Shown one piece after another: positions 1 to 5,917 of a DNA stretch of 10,909 nucleotides. Under the pieces are notes generated by a model, which worked only from the letters and a program-made list of their open reading frames with translations, was not told the DNA's origin and did no database searches. The position numbers and the translations under genes were made by a program. The first letter of the stretch is position 1. Every line of letters begins with the position of its first letter. The stretch is from Burkholderiales bacterium. Lineage in GTDB: Bacteria > Pseudomonadota > Gammaproteobacteria > Burkholderiales > Burkholderiaceae_E. The stretch is from assembly GCA_020348765.1 (NCBI GenBank), contig CP070753.1, positions 363,884 through 374,792 of the forward strand. Reading direction: 5' to 3'.

Positions 1-67
1 AAGGCTGCGACGCTCCGACGTCAGGCCGCGGTGCGCCGCTGCCGCGGCGCCCCGCCCGGCCGAGTCC

Positions 68-91
68 CCGGGGGCCGGCTGCAGCCCCCGG
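68..91 (-). terminator. GC-rich hairpin just after ugpB
   Basis: A perfect 8-bp inverted repeat (CCGGGGGC at 68-75, GCCCCCGG at 84-91) with an 8-nt loop begins 8 nt beyond the ugpB stop codon. No T-run follows it on the minus strand, so it is not a textbook intrinsic terminator. In ugp operons ugpB is usually followed by permease genes, so this could instead be an mRNA-stabilising or attenuating hairpin that keeps receptor transcript above permease transcript. The sequence shows the stem directly; the function is inferred. No start codon for a following minus-strand gene lies in the remaining bases to the left edge. Confidence 0.35.
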
Positions 92-99
92 TCGGACCG

Positions 100-1422
100 C
101 TACTGGTTGTCGGCCTCGAACCGGCGCAGCAGCACGTTGCCGCGCGCCACCGCCGCGTCGAGCCCCTGCTGCGCGGACTTGGTGCCGGCCCAGACCGCTT
201 CCAGCTCCTCGTTGATGATGTCTCGGATCTGCACGAAATTGCCGAAGCGCAGGCCCTTCGAGTTCGCCGTCGGCGCCTTGCCGGTCATCTGCTTGATGGC
301 GACGTCGAAGCCCGGGTTCTTGTCATAGAACCCCTGCTGCTTGGTCAGCTCGTAGGCGGCGGTGGTGATCGGCAGGTAGCCGGTGAACTGGTGCCAGTCG
401 GCCTGGACCTCGGGCAGGGACAGGTAGTTGAAGAACGCGGCCACGCCCGCGTACTCCTCCTTCTTGTGTCCGCGCAGCACCCACAGCGTCGCGCCGCCGA
501 TGATCGTGTTCTGCGGCGCGCCTTCGACGTCCGGCCAGTACGGGAGGTAGGAGACGCCGAAGTCGAACCCCTTGGCATTCTTCTGGATGCCGGCAGACGA
601 GGCCGAGGAGTTCATGAACATCCCGCATTCCTGGTTGTAGAACTTCGGCGCCGAATCCGAGCGGCGCCCGCCGTAGTCGAAGATCTTGCTCTTCTGCCAC
701 TCGGCGAACTGCCCGATGTGCCGCACGTGCACCGGGCTGTTGAACTTGAACTCGGTGCCCAGGCCGCCGAAGCCGTTCTGCAGCGTGCCGATCGGCACGT
801 TGTGCCAGGCCGAGAAGTTCTCGATCTGCACCCACGACTGCCAGCCGGTCGTGAAGCCGCAGCCGGTGCCGGCGGCCTGCAGCTTGCGCGCGGCCTGCTC
901 GACTTCCGGCCAGGTGCGCGGCGGCTGGTCCGGATCGAGTCCGGCCTTCTTGAACGCTTCCCGGTTGTAATAGAGCACCGGGGTCGAGCTGTTGAAAGGC
1001 ATCGACAGCATGTTGCCGTCGGTGTCCGTGTAATAGCCGGTCACCGCCGCCAGGTAGTTCTTCGGATCGAACGGCGTGTTGGTGTCGGCCATCAGCTGGT
1101 ACACCGGGTAGACCGCCCCCTTGGCCGCCATCATCGATGCGGTGCCGACCTCGAAGATCTGGACGATGTGCGGCTGCTTCTTGGCCCGGAACGCCGCGAT
1201 CGCGCCGGTCATGGTCTCGGTGTAGTTGCCCTTGTAGACCGCAGTCAACTTGTAGCGCGTCTGGCTCTTGTTGAAGCCGTCGGCGATCTCGTTGACCTTC
1301 TCGCCCAGCCGGCCGCCCATCGCGTGCCACCACTGGATCTCGGTCTGCGCGGCCGACGGCGCCGCCAGTCCGATCGCGAGCGCGCCGGCAAGAGCGGACA
1401 GCAGGAATTTGGTCTGGTTCAT
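100..1422 (-). CDS. ugpB: sn-glycerol-3-phosphate ABC transporter, periplasmic substrate-binding protein UgpB
   Basis: This 440-residue protein is the soluble receptor that delivers glycerol-3-phosphate, and in some bacteria glycerophosphocholine, to the UgpAE permease and UgpC ATPase. Residues 1-26 form a Sec signal peptide with a Lys at position 5, a hydrophobic core and an Ala-rich cleavage zone; the mature part would start near TEIQWWH. Landmarks match E. coli UgpB as I remember it: YKGNYTE (63-69), EVGTASMM (91-98), PFNSSTPVLYYN (142-153), GWQSWVQIENFSAW (193-206), IIGGATLWV (307-315), GFYDKNPG (364-371) and GLRFGNFVQIR (390-400). The length is normal for the family. The start is fixed by a strong Shine-Dalgarno sequence 8 nt upstream. 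It is the last gene of a run of three exported proteins, 165 nt after its neighbour, so it may have its own promoter. The rest of the operon should lie left of the window. Confidence 0.96.
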   Translation of the reverse strand: MNQTKFLLSALAGALAIGLAAPSAAQTEIQWWHAMGGRLGEKVNEIADGFNKSQTRYKLTAVYKGNYTETMTGAIAAFRAKKQPHIVQIFEVGTASMMAAKGAVYPVYQLMADTNTPFDPKNYLAAVTGYYTDTDGNMLSMPFNSSTPVLYYNREAFKKAGLDPDQPPRTWPEVEQAARKLQAAGTGCGFTTGWQSWVQIENFSAWHNVPIGTLQNGFGGLGTEFKFNSPVHVRHIGQFAEWQKSKIFDYGGRRSDSAPKFYNQECGMFMNSSASSAGIQKNAKGFDFGVSYLPYWPDVEGAPQNTIIGGATLWVLRGHKKEEYAGVAAFFNYLSLPEVQADWHQFTGYLPITTAAYELTKQQGFYDKNPGFDVAIKQMTGKAPTANSKGLRFGNFVQIRDIINEELEAVWAGTKSAQQGLDAAVARGNVLLRRFEADNQ

Positions 1423-1430
1423 GTTCGTTC

Positions 1431-1438
1431 CTCCCTCC
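1431..1438 (-). promoter_or_regulatory. Ribosome binding site of ugpB
   Basis: On the minus strand a purine-rich GAGGAGGGAG run ends 8 nt before the ATG. It is a strong Shine-Dalgarno sequence with normal spacing and settles the ugpB start. It is stronger than anything seen in front of the 3792-5906 or 5918-6643 genes, consistent with a receptor made in excess. Confidence 0.8.
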
Positions 1439-1470
1439 TCGATCGGGACCCAGGCCGAGCCCCCGTCCGG

Positions 1471-1476
1471 AGTGTA
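1471..1476 (-). promoter_or_regulatory. Possible -10 element upstream of ugpB
   Basis: The minus strand reads TACACT here, four of six matches to TATAAT including the conserved first two bases and last T. It lies about 50 nt before the ugpB start codon, inside the 165-nt gap. No convincing TTGACA-like -35 lies 16-18 nt upstream, and no Pho box was recognised by eye. It is weak as a single hexamer; I list it because ugpB is separated from its upstream neighbour by a hairpin and probably needs its own promoter. Confidence 0.22.
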
Positions 1477-1526
1477 GCGAATTCCGGTCGCACCGGGCCC
1501 ACGGATGCGTGCGCCGCGCGCCCCGA

Positions 1527-1565
1527 GGGAGCGCGGGCCCGCCGCCGCGCGCGCCCAGCGCTCCC
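1527..1565 (-). terminator. Long GC-rich hairpin between the propeller gene and ugpB
   Basis: GGGAGCGCGGGC (1527-1538) pairs with GCCC-A-GCGCTCCC (1553-1565). This gives a 12-bp stem with a single bulged A (1557) and a 14-nt loop, starting 22 nt beyond the stop codon of the 1588-2553 gene. It is the strongest fold in this gap. No T-run follows. It probably ends or protects the transcript of the upstream gene and separates it from ugpB. Confidence 0.4.
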
Positions 1566-1587
1566 CGCGCCCGGGGCGCCCGCGGCC

Positions 1588-2553
1588 TCAGCGCAGCGCC
1601 TCGACGTCGATCGAGAACAGCAGCGGATAGAAGGTGGGCCAGTTGTGCCAGCGCCTCGAGCCCGCCTCGCCGACCGACCACAGGATCCCGTCGGCATCGA
1701 AATCGAGGTCTTCGATGCCGGCGACCACAGCGAAGCTCGCGAGCACCCGGCCACTCGCCGGATCGACCTTCTGCAGGCTGCCGGACTGGCTGAAGCTCAG
1801 GCTCAGCCAGAGGTGGCCGTTACGATCGAATGCGGCGCCCTGCGACATCGGCGCGACCTCGAGGCTGCGTATCGCGTGCTCGGGCCCGAGCCCCGGCGGG
1901 TCGGTGACCGTCTCGAGGGCGGCGACCGGCACGATGCGAATGGCGCCCGGCTGCGGCTTCTTGTGCTCGCCGATCCAAAGCGCCCCGTCCCGATACGCGA
2001 CGAACGAGCCGCGCAGCGGGAACCGCAGCGACACCGACCGCACCAGCGCGCCCGGCGCCCGAGCGGCATCGAGGGCGCGCCCGAGGTCGACTTCGTACAG
2101 CCGCCAGGTGTCCGATACGAACAGACGGTCGCCGCCGGCGTAGGCGAGCCCGCCGGCATGCCCGCAGTTCGACGGCAGGTCGTAGCGCCCGGTGACCACG
2201 AGCCGGCGCCGGTCGACCCGGTACAGGCGGCACTTCGGCGGGCCGCCCTCGCTGTTGTAGGCCGACAGGAGCACCGCGTCGCCGACGACGGTCAGGCCCT
2301 GCGGGACGAAGCCAAGGTCGATCTCCGGGACCCACATCCGGGCCCGTATCGCGGACGCATTGGGCGGCTCGCTCAACGCGCGATCGGTGTACCCGGGGCG
2401 GATGCCGGCAATTTCGCCGGCGATTTCGCCGGCGAGCGCGGCACTCGCCGCAGCCGCGGTCGCGAAGGCGAGCGCAACTCCCGCGGCGCGCCTTGCCGCG
2501 GCCGCGACGACCGATGCGGGACGGGGACGCCGCGCGATCCTGCGAACTTGCAT
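1588..2553 (-). CDS. Secreted beta-propeller-like protein of unknown function
   Basis: This 321-residue exported protein belongs to a family I cannot name. The N-terminus is Arg-rich (RRIARR at 4-9, RR at 21-22), then a hydrophobic Ala-rich stretch (24-41) ends in ALAG, so it is a signal peptide. The RR before the core is only loosely like a Tat signal. The mature part has repeated short strand-turn patterns typical of propellers: PQGLTVVGDAVLLSAY (84-99), GGLAYAGGDRLFVSD (134-148), AYRDGALWIGEH (186-197), AAFDRNGHLWLS (240-251) and LDFDADGILWSVGE (283-296). Two Cys (108 and 130) could form a disulfide. No catalytic motif is recognised. The start at 2553 is chosen over an in-frame ATG at 2601 because a GGAGG sits 10 nt before it. 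It lies 88 nt after the phosphodiesterase gene and 165 nt before ugpB, which suggests but does not prove a role with glycerophosphodiesters. Alternatives are a YncE- or SMP-30-like propeller. Confidence 0.75.
   Translation of the reverse strand: MQVRRIARRPRPASVVAAAARRAAGVALAFATAAAASAALAGEIAGEIAGIRPGYTDRALSEPPNASAIRARMWVPEIDLGFVPQGLTVVGDAVLLSAYNSEGGPPKCRLYRVDRRRLVVTGRYDLPSNCGHAGGLAYAGGDRLFVSDTWRLYEVDLGRALDAARAPGALVRSVSLRFPLRGSFVAYRDGALWIGEHKKPQPGAIRIVPVAALETVTDPPGLGPEHAIRSLEVAPMSQGAAFDRNGHLWLSLSFSQSGSLQKVDPASGRVLASFAVVAGIEDLDFDADGILWSVGEAGSRRWHNWPTFYPLLFSIDVEALR
2404..2435 (-). repeat. 12-bp tandem repeat at the signal-peptide junction
   Basis: On the plus strand GCCGGCAATTTC (2404-2415) and GCCGGCGATTTC (2416-2427) differ at one base and are followed by a partial third copy to 2435. 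On the coding strand they encode the duplicated AGEI-AGEI at the expected signal-peptide cleavage region of the 1588-2553 protein. The repeat keeps the reading frame, so it looks like a recent in-frame slippage product. Confidence 0.7.
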
Positions 2554-2563
2554 TGCCGTATTT

Positions 2564-2568
2564 CCTCC
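2564..2568 (-). promoter_or_regulatory. Ribosome binding site that fixes the 2553 start
   Basis: GGAGG followed by AAA lies 10 nt before the ATG at 2553 on the minus strand. Its presence argues for this start rather than the in-frame ATG 48 nt upstream, which would add a Cys-rich 16-residue leader before the signal peptide. Confidence 0.7.
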
Positions 2569-2622
2569 GCAACACGTGGCCCGCCTTGGCCACCGCCGCA
2601 TGCACCGCCGGTCGCATCGCTG

Positions 2623-2640
2623 CCGGGGCGCGACGCCCGG
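2623..2640 (-). terminator. Hairpin just after the phosphodiesterase stop codon
   Basis: On the minus strand CCGGGCG pairs with CGCC(C)CGG across a TCG loop. The 7-bp stem has one bulged C and begins 1 nt after the stop codon at 2642-2644. There is no T-run, so it is more likely to protect the 3' end or to be a weak terminator within an operon than to be a full stop. Confidence 0.3.
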
Positions 2641-2641
2641 A

Positions 2642-3685
2642 TCACTTGCGCGGCGTGATGCCGCGCGCGGCGAGCAGTGCCCGCAGCCTTCCAGGGTAGT
2701 CGGTGATGATGCCGTCCACGCCCATGTCGATCAACCGTTGCATCGGCTCGGTTTCGTTGACCGTCCACGGAAGCAGCCCGAGGCCCAGCGCGCGGGCCTC
2801 TGCGGTGAGCTCGGGGGTGAGATCGCGCCAGTACATCGACCAGATGTTGCAGCCCGCCGCTTGCACCAGTCGCGGCACCGAACCGCCGTGATCGGCATGA
2901 CGCAGGCCGGCATGCCAGGCAGATGCGCCGTCGGGGCCCGGTCGGACCGTGTCGAAGCGGTCCGTCTGGATGGTCAGGCATGAGGTAGTGATCTCGGGCG
3001 CGATGCGACGCACCTCGCGCAGCGTGCGCCAGTCGAAGGACTGGACGGTGACGCGGGATTCGAACCCGTTGCGGCGCACCGCGTCCACCACCAGTCGCGC
3101 GAACCGTGCCGGCTCCGGCGTCAGTTCCGGGCGATCCGGCGTGATCTTGGTCTCGATGTTCAGGCGAATTCGGCCGGGATGCTCGCGCACCAGCGCGAAC
3201 AGCTCCTGCAGCGTGGGAATACGCTCGCCGTCGACCGCGCGCTGTTCGTTCCAGCGCTTCGCATAGCGACCGCGCGGGTCGAGGCGACCGACGTCATAGC
3301 GCCGAAGTTCCTCCAGCGTGTGCGACCGGATCGGGCGGCCGGGAGCCGTGATCCAGCGCCCGGTCGCGTCGCGCACGATCTCGGGATTGAGCACCGGGTC
3401 GTGCGAAAGCACCAGATGGTCGTCGCGCGTCACGGCCAGGTCCGTCTCGAGCGTGGTGGCCCCATCGGCGAGTGCGGCGCGAAACCCGGCAAGCGTGTTC
3501 TCGGGCGCGACACCGCGCGCGCCGCGATGGCCCTGCAGGTCGAACGCACCGGCCTGCTGCACCGAGAACGGGCCGAGCAACAGCGCCGTCGATGCTGCGA
3601 CGGCGGCGATCCACGCGTGTTTGCTTCGGTGCGCGCCGCGGCCGCGGGCTGGGCTGGGGCTGCGCTTTTCGATCCGGGGCGGCAT
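2642..3685 (-). CDS. Secreted glycerophosphodiester phosphodiesterase (GlpQ-like)
   Basis: This 347-residue enzyme hydrolyses glycerophosphodiesters such as glycerophosphocholine to sn-glycerol-3-phosphate plus the free alcohol. A basic N-terminal region (1-22) and hydrophobic segment (24-48, ending QQAGAF) form a signal peptide, so it acts in the periplasm like E. coli GlpQ and unlike cytoplasmic UgpQ. GDPD TIM-barrel motifs run in order: GHRGARG (52-58) with PENT (61-64), LETDLAVTRD (79-88), SHDP (94-97), NIETK (176-180), TVQSFDW (213-219), LPWTVN (305-310) and GVDGIITDYP (322-331). His53, Glu62, Glu80, Asp82, His95 and Glu178 are the expected metal and catalytic positions, and all are present. 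The ATG at 3685 is chosen because it gives the signal peptide directly; an upstream in-frame ATG at 3985 would overlap the neighbouring gene. No strong Shine-Dalgarno is seen. It lies upstream of ugpB on the same strand, matching substrate supply for the importer. Its n-region is longer than usual. Confidence 0.93.
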   Translation of the reverse strand: MPPRIEKRSPSPARGRGAHRSKHAWIAAVAASTALLLGPFSVQQAGAFDLQGHRGARGVAPENTLAGFRAALADGATTLETDLAVTRDDHLVLSHDPVLNPEIVRDATGRWITAPGRPIRSHTLEELRRYDVGRLDPRGRYAKRWNEQRAVDGERIPTLQELFALVREHPGRIRLNIETKITPDRPELTPEPARFARLVVDAVRRNGFESRVTVQSFDWRTLREVRRIAPEITTSCLTIQTDRFDTVRPGPDGASAWHAGLRHADHGGSVPRLVQAAGCNIWSMYWRDLTPELTAEARALGLGLLPWTVNETEPMQRLIDMGVDGIITDYPGRLRALLAARGITPRK

Positions 3686-3721
3686 GGTACGGTGCTCGCG
3701 TTCGATGCGAATGGCCGATCG

Positions 3722-3727
3722 ATGATA
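3722..3727 (-). promoter_or_regulatory. Candidate -10 element for the phosphodiesterase gene
   Basis: The minus strand reads TATCAT, five of six matches to TATAAT, 36 nt before the ATG at 3685. That would leave a leader of about 30 nt. The region just around it is less GC-rich than the flanks. No good -35 hexamer is visible at 17 nt. It follows a hairpin at the end of the preceding gene, so a new transcript starting here makes sense. Confidence 0.35.
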
Positions 3728-3773
3728 CCCGTAGCCGCAGCGATTTGCCGGACGCTCGGGGTGCGCCGCTCGG

Positions 3774-3792
3774 GACGCCGGGCTCCGGCGTC
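3774..3792 (-). terminator. Perfect hairpin overlapping the stop codon of the membrane spermidine-synthase-like gene
   Basis: ACGCCGG (3775-3781) and CCGGCGT (3785-3791) form a perfect 7-bp stem with a 3-nt loop. A further G-C pair (3774 with 3792) uses the last base of the TAG stop codon. The tight loop makes it very stable. No T-run follows on the minus strand. It probably ends, or shields the end of, the SMUG1 / membrane-protein transcript before the phosphodiesterase gene. Confidence 0.4.
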
Positions 3793-5906
3793 TAACGCAG
3801 CACCTGCAGCAGGTTGCTGTAATCGTCGGTCCAGGGGCGCAAGCCGGTGACCGGCTCGATCGCGGCGCCGATTCGGGCCAGACGCAACGGCTCGAGCGCG
3901 GCCGCGGAGCGGGCGACCAGCACCCAGGTCGACGAGTACAGGTGCTTCGCCGCATCAGGGGGCTCGTGATCGATGCGCCAGGCATGTATCTGCATCGCCC
4001 CGGCGCTTGCGCCGACCAGCGGCGCGAGCTCCAGGTACCGGTTGGTCACGTGCAGCGCCAGCACCCCGTCGGGCGCCAGGTGCCGCAGATACACGGCCAT
4101 CGCTTCGGTGGTCAGCAGGTGCACCGGGATCGCATCCGAGGAGAATGCATCGACCACGAGCCGGTCATAGTGCTGCGGCGCCTGGCGCTCGAGCGCGAGC
4201 CGCCCGTCGCCGAGCACCAGCTCGACGGTCGCGGCCGTATCGGACAGGAACGTGAACCGTCGCTGCGCAACGTCGGCCACGTCCGGTGCCAGTTCGTAGA
4301 AGCGCAGCAAATCGCCTTGCCTGCCGTAGGCCGCGAGCGTGCCGACACCGAGGCCGATCACGCCGATGCGCAGCGCCGCCGGCCGGCGCGCCACGATCAC
4401 CCGGCCCACGCCCGATTCCTCAGCGTAGTAAGCCGTGGGCAGGCCGCGCCGCGCCGGGTCGCGGAACTGCGTGCCGTGCACGGTCGCGCCGTGCAGCAGG
4501 GCCCAGGCCTCGTCCGGGTCGCCGGCTGCAGTCGTGCGCTCGACGCGCAGGCTGCCGTAGAAGCTGCGCGAAAGCTCGATGCTGCGCTGCGTGAGCTCGA
4601 GCAGGTGCCAGCTCAGCAGGCCGGCGCACAACGGAACGGCCAGCAGCGCCAGCGGGCGCACGATGCCGCGCGAGGCGCGCCACACCAGGATCGCGAGCAG
4701 GAACAGCGCGACCGGCATCTCGAGTTGGGCCGGCAGCACCAGCGGCGCCAGCAGGCCGACCAGCAGGCCGCCGCAGGCGCCGCCGAATGCCAGCATCAGG
4801 TAGAACCGGGTCAGGAACAGCGTCGCCGGCCGGCGCCGGTAGAGCTCGCCGTGGCAGAACATGCAGGCGATGAAGAGGCCGCCGCAGTACAGCAGTACCG
4901 CCTGGCCGATCGGCAGGATGCCGGCCTCGATGCCGCCGCCGGCGCTGACCCGGAATTCGAGCCCGGCCAGCATCATGACCACCAGCACCGCCGCCGTGGG
5001 CGCGACCACGGGTGGCCGGTACCAGCTGCTGCTCTCGAAGCAAAGGATGAAGCTGAGCAGGTAGATCGCCAGCGGCAGCACCCACAGGAACGGCACCGGT
5101 GCCACGTCCTGGGTCAGGTGCGCGGTGACCGACAGCAGAAGCACCGATCCGAGCAAGGCCAGCACGAACCACGCGGCCTGCTCGGTTGCGGTGGGGGCCG
5201 CCGGCTTCGAAGCTGCTGCACGGTCGGTTCCGGCATCCCGTGCGGCGCCGATTTCATTGCCGGTTCGCGCATCCGGGCCGGGTTCCGCGACCTCGGCCGG
5301 TACCGTTGCCGGGCGCGGTCCGGCCGCATGCCGCGCAGTGACCCAGGCGCTGGCGATCGCGAGCCCCGCGAACAGCAGGTACGCCATCGACCAGCCGAGC
5401 GCCTGCGCGCGCAACGATGCATTGGGTTCGATCAGCAGCGGGTAGCTGGCGAGCGCGAGCAGCGAGGCGACATTGGACAGGGCGTACAACCGATACACGC
5501 CCGCGCCCGGGAATGCGCGCGCGAACCAGGCCTGGATCAGGGGGCCGGTGGTCGACAGCAGCAGGTACGGCAGTCCGACCGTGGCCGCGAGCAGCAACAG
5601 GATGCGCCCGATCGGAGCGCTGGCGTCCTCGGGCCTGAAACGGCCGGCCGCCACGATCGGAAGAAACGCCAGGCTCGCGAGCAGCGCGGCCGTGTGCACC
5701 GTGGCCTGGGCCCGGGGCGTGAGGCGGCGCGCGATCGCGTCGCTGTACCCGTAGCCCAGCAGCAGCGCCGACTGGAAGAACACCATGCAGGTGGTCCAGA
5801 CCGCGGCCGAGCCGCCGAACCAGGGCAGGATCTGGCGCGCGATGAGCGGTTGTACCAGGAACAGCAGAAAGGCCGACAAGGCGATGGCCGCGGCATAGAC
5901 CGGCAT
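3792..5906 (-). CDS. Membrane protein with C-terminal spermidine-synthase-like domain (fused MFS/spermidine synthase type)
   Basis: This 704-residue inner-membrane protein has about 12-13 hydrophobic segments between residues 4 and 436, followed by a cytosolic Rossmann-like methyltransferase/aminopropyltransferase fold. The latter shows SFYGSLRVE (448-456), LHGATVHGTQ (471-480), TAYYAEESGVG (491-501), the nucleotide-binding loop IGLGVG (517-522), acidic FYELAPD (536-542), LGDGRLALE (565-573), LVVDAFSSDAIP (583-594) with the probable active-site Asp586, and the family's C-terminal WTDDYSN (692-698). The Asp of the canonical GGGDG loop is Val521 here, so classical spermidine synthesis is doubtful. 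Residues 190-245 are a hydrophilic Ala/Pro-rich loop between membrane segments. The start at 5906 opens the first hydrophobic segment, 11 nt after the SMUG1 stop; with no clear Shine-Dalgarno, translational coupling is likely. A GTG at 5915 would add three residues. Substrate and role are unknown. Confidence 0.87.
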   Translation of the reverse strand: MPVYAAAIALSAFLLFLVQPLIARQILPWFGGSAAVWTTCMVFFQSALLLGYGYSDAIARRLTPRAQATVHTAALLASLAFLPIVAAGRFRPEDASAPIGRILLLLAATVGLPYLLLSTTGPLIQAWFARAFPGAGVYRLYALSNVASLLALASYPLLIEPNASLRAQALGWSMAYLLFAGLAIASAWVTARHAAGPRPATVPAEVAEPGPDARTGNEIGAARDAGTDRAAASKPAAPTATEQAAWFVLALLGSVLLLSVTAHLTQDVAPVPFLWVLPLAIYLLSFILCFESSSWYRPPVVAPTAAVLVVMMLAGLEFRVSAGGGIEAGILPIGQAVLLYCGGLFIACMFCHGELYRRRPATLFLTRFYLMLAFGGACGGLLVGLLAPLVLPAQLEMPVALFLLAILVWRASRGIVRPLALLAVPLCAGLLSWHLLELTQRSIELSRSFYGSLRVERTTAAGDPDEAWALLHGATVHGTQFRDPARRGLPTAYYAEESGVGRVIVARRPAALRIGVIGLGVGTLAAYGRQGDLLRFYELAPDVADVAQRRFTFLSDTAATVELVLGDGRLALERQAPQHYDRLVVDAFSSDAIPVHLLTTEAMAVYLRHLAPDGVLALHVTNRYLELAPLVGASAGAMQIHAWRIDHEPPDAAKHLYSSTWVLVARSAAALEPLRLARIGAAIEPVTGLRPWTDDYSNLLQVLR

Positions 5907-5917
5907 CGCGGACACGG

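Noticed and set aside
1423..1587. A Pho box for phosphate-starvation control upstream of ugpB.
   Set aside because: Expected from known ugp regulation, but no pair of CTGTCAT-like direct repeats at an 11-bp period could be seen by eye in the gap.
31..2658. An 875-codon open frame on the plus strand, opposite ugpB and the propeller gene.
   Set aside because: The translation is Arg/Ala/Gly/His-rich with no family motif and no signal peptide. It lies antisense to two well-supported genes. Such long antisense frames are expected at this GC content because stop codons are rare.
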